From Allobosea sp. Tri-44 (GTDB lineage: Bacteria > Pseudomonadota > Alphaproteobacteria > Rhizobiales > Beijerinckiaceae): 64,000 nt of DNA. Numbering within the stretch: position 1 is the stretch's first letter; each line of letters opens with the position of its first letter. The position numbers and the translations under genes are program-made. The DNA is taken from positions 62,001-126,000 of the forward strand of contig NZ_NBDP01000053.1 in assembly GCF_004123845.1 (NCBI RefSeq). Direction: 5' to 3'. Under the pieces are notes generated by a model, which was not told the DNA's origin, did not search any database, and saw nothing but the letters and a program-made list of their open reading frames with translations. Of the stretch, positions 59,606 to 64,000 are shown piece after piece.

Positions 59606-59906
59606 GGCCCAGAAAAACGGTTGCTCCGCGCGGTATCGGTGCGGAGCCTGATCCTCTCGCCGCCTCATGCAAGCAGAAGCGGAAGCGGCATGCGGCTCCA
59701 CGCTTCATAGGGTCGATTTATGGTTAATGTCGCGTAAAGCCGGCTCCCGTTTCGAGTCCAAGCCTGCCCCGATCGAGAGGGACTCCATGCGCGACTGAGG
59801 AAAACACGTTCGGCGCTTCCCGCCGGGCCATCGTCTGGGTGTAGGATCGCGCCGGCTTGGCGCCTGTCCGGCACGATTCGGATTTGAGTGAGCGAGAGGA
59901 GCGGCG
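59606..59906. other. 301-nt divergent region between zinc-ribbon gene and ftsE
   Basis: Holds an AT-rich patch (TTTATGGTTAATG, near 59718) that may carry the zinc-ribbon promoter, an inverted repeat GCTCCGC...GCGGAGC around 59630-59645, and an ATG-only three-codon reading frame near 59788. No further gene is seen. Confidence 0.4.
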
Positions 59907-60566
59907 TTGGTTCGGTTCGAGAATGTCGGGTTGCGGTACGGGATGGGGCCGGAGGTGCTGAAGGACATCAACTTCAGCATCGCGCCGCGCTCGTTCCAGT
60001 ATCTGACCGGGCCGTCGGGAGCCGGCAAGACCACGCTGATCCGGCTCGTCCTGATGGCGCTCAAGCCGACGCGCGGTCTGGTCAATTTGTTCGGCCAGGA
60101 CGTCTCGCGCCTCGAAGCCGCCACGCTCACCGATTTTCGTCGACGCATGGGTGTCGTCTTCCAGGATTTCCGGCTGCTCGACCATCTGACGGTCTATGAG
60201 AACGTCGCGCTGCCGCTGCGTGTGATCGGTAAGGAGGAGACGAGCTATCGCGCCGAGGTCGTCGAGCTCTTGCGCTGGGTCGGGCTCGGCGAACGGATGC
60301 ATGCGGTGCCGGCGGTCCTGTCCGGCGGTGAGAAGCAGCGCGCTGCGATCGCGCGCGCGCTGATTAGCCGGCCGCAATTGCTGCTCGCCGACGAGCCGAC
60401 CGGCAATGTCGATCCTGGTCTCGGCCGCCGGCTGCTGCGGCTGTTCATGGAGTTGCAATCACTTGGGACGGCGGTGGTGATCGCGACCCACGACATCGCC
60501 TTGATGGAGCTCTACGACGCGCCACGCCTCGTGCTTGCGGATGGGCATCTGCATGTCGATGCCTGA
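59907..60566 (+). CDS. ftsE: Cell division ATP-binding protein FtsE
   Basis: ATPase of the FtsEX complex that activates septal peptidoglycan hydrolases; 219 aa. It starts at TTG 59907 with AGAGGAG 6 nt upstream. Walker A is GPSGAGKTT, the signature is LSGGEKQRAAIARAL and Walker B is LLLADEPTGNVD. The Q-loop MGVVFQDFRLLDHLTVYENV is typical of FtsE. It overlaps ftsX at the 3' end. Confidence 0.95.
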   Translation: MVRFENVGLRYGMGPEVLKDINFSIAPRSFQYLTGPSGAGKTTLIRLVLMALKPTRGLVNLFGQDVSRLEAATLTDFRRRMGVVFQDFRLLDHLTVYENVALPLRVIGKEETSYRAEVVELLRWVGLGERMHAVPAVLSGGEKQRAAIARALISRPQLLLADEPTGNVDPGLGRRLLRLFMELQSLGTAVVIATHDIALMELYDAPRLVLADGHLHVDA

Positions 60567-61530
60567 TCACCGCGACACGGACGAAGCGGAGGAGGAGGAG
60601 CGTCCGCGCGGCCAGCGCCTGCCGGCCAGCCTGCGCCGCGATCAGCCCCTGGTGCCGGTCGATTCGGTCGCCGGGCGTGCGCTCGTCGTGGTCATTGCCA
60701 TCCTGACCTTCCTTGCAGCGCTGAGCGCCGGAGCGGCTCTGCTCGCCGCCCGAGCCTCCGAACAGTGGCGGGGTGCTGTCGCCAACGAGATGACGATCCA
60801 GGTCAGGCCCGACCCGCGCCGGAACATCGAGCAGGACATCGCGCGCGCGGTCGAGCTCGCCCGGGCGGTGCCGAGCGTGGCCGAAGCGCGGCCGATGCCG
60901 CGCGCCGAATCGGACAAGCTGCTTGAACCGTGGCTCGGCACCGGGCTCGATCTCGTCGAGTTGCCGGTGCCGCGGCTGATCGTGCTCCGGCTCTCCGCGG
61001 CCGTCGCCAACGATCTCGTCACGTTCGGCCAGACGTTGCGGCGCGAGGTGCCGAGCGCGACGCTCGACGATCATCGGCTCTGGGTGCGCCGCCTCTCGAC
61101 CATGGCGAGCACCATCATTCTGGCCGGGGTCGCCGTGGTGCTGCTGGTGCTGGTCGCGGCCGGGCTCGCTGTTGCCTTCGCCACGCGCGGCGCCATGGCT
61201 GGCAGTCGCGATTCGGTCGAGGTGCTGCATTTCGTCGGCGCGACCGATGAGTTCATCGCGCGCGAATTCCAGACGCGCTTCGTCGCGCTGGGGTTGCGCG
61301 GCGGCGCGGCCGGCGGATTCGCGGCGATCCTTGCCATCGCGCTGCTCGGTCTTTTGTCTTCGGCCTGGAGTGCGACTCCGGAAGCCGATCAGCTGCAGGC
61401 ACTGTTCGGGGCCTTCGAGATCGGCTGGTCGGGCTATGCGGTCGTCATCCTGGTTGCGGCGGTGGTGGCAGCGATCGCGGGACTCGTCTCGCGGCTGACG
61501 GTGCGGCATTATCTGCGGGCAATGGGCTGA
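60553..61530 (+). CDS. ftsX: Cell division permease FtsX
   Basis: Membrane partner of FtsE, 325 aa. Cytoplasmic basic N-terminus, first helix ALVVVIAILTFLAALSAGAA, then an extracytoplasmic loop of about 120 residues (WRGAVANEMTIQVRPDPRRN to PSATLDDHRL). Three further helices follow, with TMASTIILAGVAVVLLVLVA, FAAILAIALLGLLSSAW and YAVVILVAAVVAAIAGLV. ATG 60553 is chosen, giving a 14-nt overlap with ftsE; ATG 60559 is equally possible. Confidence 0.92.
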   Translation: MSMPDHRDTDEAEEEERPRGQRLPASLRRDQPLVPVDSVAGRALVVVIAILTFLAALSAGAALLAARASEQWRGAVANEMTIQVRPDPRRNIEQDIARAVELARAVPSVAEARPMPRAESDKLLEPWLGTGLDLVELPVPRLIVLRLSAAVANDLVTFGQTLRREVPSATLDDHRLWVRRLSTMASTIILAGVAVVLLVLVAAGLAVAFATRGAMAGSRDSVEVLHFVGATDEFIAREFQTRFVALGLRGGAAGGFAAILAIALLGLLSSAWSATPEADQLQALFGAFEIGWSGYAVVILVAAVVAAIAGLVSRLTVRHYLRAMG

Positions 61531-61667
61531 CTCGCTTCGCGGCGGGGTTGTGAGAGTGCCGTCATTGTGCCCGATTGGGCGGTTAGTTTCGCAACCTGAT
61601 GGTGCTGCTTGGAACCCGGCAAGGTCATCTTTCCCCTGTTGAGGACAGCTTGGCTGCCCTGCGACCG

Positions 61668-62402
61668 ATGACGGCTGACGCTTCGACACGGCGCCGCTGG
61701 CTCGGCCGCGTCCTGCTCTGGTCCTGCCTTGCCGGGGCGATGGTTCTGGTTGCGGGATATGTCCGCTTCGCCACGCGCCTCTCAGTCGCTGAAGCGGCTA
61801 CCCCGCCCCGTACGGATGCGATCGTCGTCGTGACGGGCGGGGCGCAGCGGATCGGCGACGCCGTCAGCCTGCTCAATGCCGAACGCGGGCGGCGCCTGCT
61901 GATCAGTGGCGTCAACGAGAAGACCGGCCGCGACGAACTGGCCAAGCTCAATCCGAGCGCGCGCGAGGCGCTCGCCTGCTGTGTCGATCTCGACTATCGC
62001 GCTCGCAACACGATCGGCAACGCCATCGAGACGCGGCGCTGGGTCCGTCGCCACAATTTCCGCTCGCTGCTGGTGGTGACCTCGAACTACCACATGCCGC
62101 GCACGCTGCTCGAACTCGAGCACGCGATGCCCGGCGTGCGCTTCGTGCCGCATCCGGTGGTGACCGATCAGGTCGACGTCGCCGGCTGGTGGCGCGACTG
62201 GCACGCGATCCGCCTGCTGGTCCCCGAATACCTCAAATATCTCGTCGCCGGCGTGCGCAGCAAGCTCGAGACCGACCCCGAGACCTCGCGCCTCTCCGTG
62301 ATCATCGGCGGCCGCAAGCCGGTCTCGCCCAAGCCCGGCGACCAGATCGGCCCCGAGCACGACAAGCGCTCGCGGGCGGGGTCGCCGGCTCGCGGAGCCT
62401 GA
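61668..62402 (+). CDS. YdcF/ElyC-like DUF218 membrane protein
   Basis: A 244-aa protein with one N-terminal helix (RVLLWSCLAGAMVLVAGYVR) and a DUF218 domain with TDAIVVVTGGAQRIGDAVSL and VVTSNYHMPRTLLELEHAMP. Family members (YdcF, ElyC, SanA) act in envelope metabolism and may bind nucleotide-sugar or lipid-linked precursors. The start is uncertain: ATG 61668 is given; TTG 61650 behind GAGGA or ATG 61599 are alternatives. It lies between ftsX and plsC on the same strand. Confidence 0.8.
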   Translation: MTADASTRRRWLGRVLLWSCLAGAMVLVAGYVRFATRLSVAEAATPPRTDAIVVVTGGAQRIGDAVSLLNAERGRRLLISGVNEKTGRDELAKLNPSAREALACCVDLDYRARNTIGNAIETRRWVRRHNFRSLLVVTSNYHMPRTLLELEHAMPGVRFVPHPVVTDQVDVAGWWRDWHAIRLLVPEYLKYLVAGVRSKLETDPETSRLSVIIGGRKPVSPKPGDQIGPEHDKRSRAGSPARGA

Positions 62403-62455
62403 CCCGATGCAAGACGGCTCTTGACGCATTCCAGCTGTCGGGGTTCTTGCGGATC

Positions 62456-63238
62456 ATGCTGCTGATCCGCTCGCTCCTCTTCAACGTCGCCTTCTACCTG
62501 AACCTCGCATTCTGGCTGCTCGCAGCCATGCTGACGATGGTGCTGCCGCCGCGCTTCCTGCTGAGGATCGCGCAGCTCTGGGGGCAGAGCTCGATCTGGC
62601 TGATGCGGGTGATCGTCGGCACGCGCTGCGAGATCGTTGGAATCGAGAACATTCCGCCGGGCGGCATCATCATGGCCGCCAAGCACCAGTCGACCTGGGA
62701 AACCTTCGCGCTGGTGACGGTGTTCCGTAATCCCGTCTACATCCTCAAGCGCGAACTGACCTGGCTGCCCTTCTTCGGCTGGTGCCTGATCAAATTGAGG
62801 ATGATCCCGGTCGATCGCGGGGCGCGCAGCCGGGCGCTGCAGGAGGTGACGCGGCGGGCCAAGATCGAACTCGGCCAGAACGGCCGCCAGCTGATGATCT
62901 TTCCGGAAGGCACGCGCCGCCCTGCAGGGGCCGAGCCGGCCTACAAATATGGTGTCACCCATCTCTACACCGAACTCGGCGTGCCTTGCGTGCCTGTCGC
63001 GCTCAATGCCGGCCTGTTTTGGCCGCGTCGCAGCCTGATCAAGCGGCCCGGCACGATCCGCGTCGAGATATTGCCGGCGATTCCACCTGGCTTGGCCAAA
63101 ATGGAATTTCACACCCTGCTGCAGGAGCAGATTGAGACCGCGAGCAATCGCCTCCTCGCAGACGGGCTGGCCGAACTCGAGCGGCTCGGCGTGCCTGCTC
63201 CTGTCAGCATACGGCAGGAGCCGCAACCTCAAGCCTGA
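62456..63238 (+). CDS. plsC: 1-acyl-sn-glycerol-3-phosphate acyltransferase
   Basis: Membrane acyltransferase making phosphatidic acid; 260 aa. The first helix is LLFNVAFYLNLAFWLLAAML. The catalytic motif appears as KHQSTWET, the H-x4-E variant common in this group, and the substrate motif is FPEGTRRPAG. ILKRELTWLPFFGWCLIKL and VPCVPVALNAGLFW are conserved. It starts at ATG 62456, 53 nt after the YdcF gene. Confidence 0.92.
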   Translation: MLLIRSLLFNVAFYLNLAFWLLAAMLTMVLPPRFLLRIAQLWGQSSIWLMRVIVGTRCEIVGIENIPPGGIIMAAKHQSTWETFALVTVFRNPVYILKRELTWLPFFGWCLIKLRMIPVDRGARSRALQEVTRRAKIELGQNGRQLMIFPEGTRRPAGAEPAYKYGVTHLYTELGVPCVPVALNAGLFWPRRSLIKRPGTIRVEILPAIPPGLAKMEFHTLLQEQIETASNRLLADGLAELERLGVPAPVSIRQEPQPQA

Positions 63239-63244
63239 TCGGCC

Positions 63245-63294
63245 TTGACAATGGACCGCGCTGTTCCGATTTTGTTCTAGAACAAAGGAGGAAC
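63245..63294 (+). promoter_or_regulatory. Promoter with paired LexA-type (SOS) boxes
   Basis: -35 TTGACA (63245-63250), 17-bp spacer, weak -10 GATTTT (63268-63273). GTTC-CGATTTT-GTTC (63263-63277) overlaps the -10. A mirror-image GAAC-AAAGGAG-GAAC (63280-63294) overlaps the ribosome site. Both match the alphaproteobacterial LexA box GTTC-N7-GTTC exactly, in opposite orientations around the central TA. Strong repression by LexA is expected. Confidence 0.8.
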
Positions 63295-63297
63295 GAT

Positions 63298-63783
63298 ATG
63301 GCTGCTCTCGCCCGAGCCCGGTTCCCATTCGATCGCAACCGGTCGACCGACAAGATGCCGCGCCAGCTCAACCTGCTGGAGGCGCTGCAACCTGCAAAGG
63401 TGGAGCGGATAGTTTCGCCATTCGGCGACGATGAGGTCGTGCCGGGGCAGGTGCGGGAGATGCCGCTGCGCGCGACCGCCCATCTCGCCGAGCGCCGTTT
63501 CACCGCCTGGCGCGGCCGCTCGGGCCGGCGCTATGTCGCCTCGGTCTTCGCTGTCCAGGATGGGCATGCGCTCGGCTTCAGCGATGTGGTGCTGCTGGCG
63601 GTCTCGCCTGATCGCAAGATCGTCGCTGCGCGCGACAGCGGGCCTTTCGGCATCGATGCGGCGTTGACGCGCTGGCGCGATGCCGTCGCCATGGCCGGCG
63701 CCAGCGAGATCCATGTCCATCTGCTCGCCGAGGACAGTGCCAGCCGCCGGGCCGCATTGCTCGACCTGATGCCCGAGGCGTGA
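63298..63783 (+). CDS. Unrecognised 161-aa protein under an SOS-type promoter
   Basis: No domain recognised. The N-terminus is basic (MAALARARFPFDRNRSTDKM), then PRQLNLLEALQPAKVERIV. The middle LAERRFTAWRGRSGRRYVAS then VFAVQDGHALGFSDVVLLAV looks like beta strands. The C-terminus GASEIHVHLLAEDSASRRAA then LLDLMPEA is helical. There is no signal peptide or membrane helix, so it is cytoplasmic. The ribosome site AGGAGG lies 7 nt before the ATG, inside a LexA-type box. DNA-damage induction is inferred from the promoter; the role is unknown. It is convergent with the next gene. Confidence 0.75.
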   Translation: MAALARARFPFDRNRSTDKMPRQLNLLEALQPAKVERIVSPFGDDEVVPGQVREMPLRATAHLAERRFTAWRGRSGRRYVASVFAVQDGHALGFSDVVLLAVSPDRKIVAARDSGPFGIDAALTRWRDAVAMAGASEIHVHLLAEDSASRRAALLDLMPEA

Positions 63784-63802
63784 GCGCTCAGATCGGCGCT
63801 GG

Positions 63803-64000
63803 CTACGTGGCCCTGTCGAGTTCGGCCACGAGATGGGCGAGCAGCGGGTCATGGATGCCCATTTCATGAAGGTGCTCGTGGGTGCGCCGGACATAGTCCG
63901 GGTTCTCGCCCGAGACGCCCTTGCCCTGACGGACCAGCGCCAGCACCGCTGCCTCCGGCAGGCGCCCGGCATATTGCTGATGCGCGCGGTCGGCGATGTA
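63803..64000 (-). CDS. ChaC-like gamma-glutamylcyclotransferase (partial, C-terminal 65 aa)
   Basis: Reads in from the right edge. The visible end YIADRAHQQYAGRLPEAAVL then ALVRQGKGVSGENPDYVRRT and GIHDPLLAHLV matches the C-terminus of bacterial ChaC proteins, which cleave glutathione's gamma-glutamyl bond to 5-oxoproline and Cys-Gly. The start and catalytic Glu lie outside the window. It is convergent with the SOS-box gene, 19 nt apart. Confidence 0.82.
   Translation of the reverse strand, partial: YIADRAHQQYAGRLPEAAVLALVRQGKGVSGENPDYVRRTHEHLHEMGIHDPLLAHLVAELDRAT

Overview
The window is GC-rich DNA with strong third-position GC bias and dense, short-spaced genes. The gene content (GapR/DUF2312, CpdR, DUF1036, TIGR02302/DUF4175, a Cys-less L36, the purL-bolA-grxD and argH-lptM-lysA orders, ftsEX next to a zinc-ribbon protein) points to an alphaproteobacterium of the order Hyphomicrobiales. 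The overall style resembles Bosea or a close relative; that genus call is inference, not a database match. No rRNA, tRNA, CRISPR array, intact prophage or transposase gene was seen.

Region 1 (1-13.7 kb) looks like an accessory sugar-acid catabolic island. It has a sugar-type ABC transporter (ATPase, Tat-exported binding protein, permease running off the left edge) and a FadR-type GntR regulator. It also has a D-2-hydroxyacid dehydrogenase, two tandem DenD-like dehydrogenases, an SDR related to 2-keto-3-deoxy-L-fuconate dehydrogenase, an IlvD/Edd-type sugar-acid dehydratase and a PEP-mutase-family lyase. Two kinds of repeated short sites lie at the promoters. One pair brackets the GntR gene, and a LacI-like 17-mer precedes three of the enzyme genes. 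A protease-inhibitor-like protein and a MliC-type lysozyme inhibitor sit convergently inside this region.

Region 2 (14-31 kb) mixes metabolism and small systems: an aminotransferase with a NIPSNAP protein, an MFS transporter, a DUF533 protein, L36 and a TPR protein. It then holds a complete RES-Xre toxin-antitoxin module whose promoter sits inside an 11-bp inverted repeat, a decayed endonuclease/exonuclease/phosphatase pseudogene, pncB and pyk. Glycerate kinase, an N-formylglutamate amidohydrolase-like gene, gapR, a divergent nitroreductase/LysR pair and a GST follow. Several dispersed palindromic intergenic repeats lie here.

Region 3 (31-47.9 kb) contains cell-wall genes (DUF882, L,D-transpeptidase), an orphan sigma-54 response regulator, pepF, a methyltransferase/thioesterase pair, a VapBC module with a clear promoter/operator, and purL-bolA-grxD. 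It ends with a NodU-type carbamoyltransferase followed by a zeta-like kinase, an unknown exported protein and a TlpA-type thioredoxin.

Region 4 (47.9-64 kb) is mostly core: argH-lptM-lysA, the TIGR02302 protein with a strong terminator, a Tat-exported class V aminotransferase, a stand-alone GH19 lysozyme-like protein, a Cys/Met-type PLP enzyme, TspO, cpdR-hpt, ftsEX, a YdcF protein and plsC. The most striking signal is at the right end. An unrecognised 161-aa gene is preceded by a symmetric pair of alphaproteobacterial LexA-type boxes (GTTC-N7-GTTC and GAAC-N7-GAAC) right at its promoter and ribosome-binding site. The window closes inside a ChaC-like gamma-glutamylcyclotransferase.
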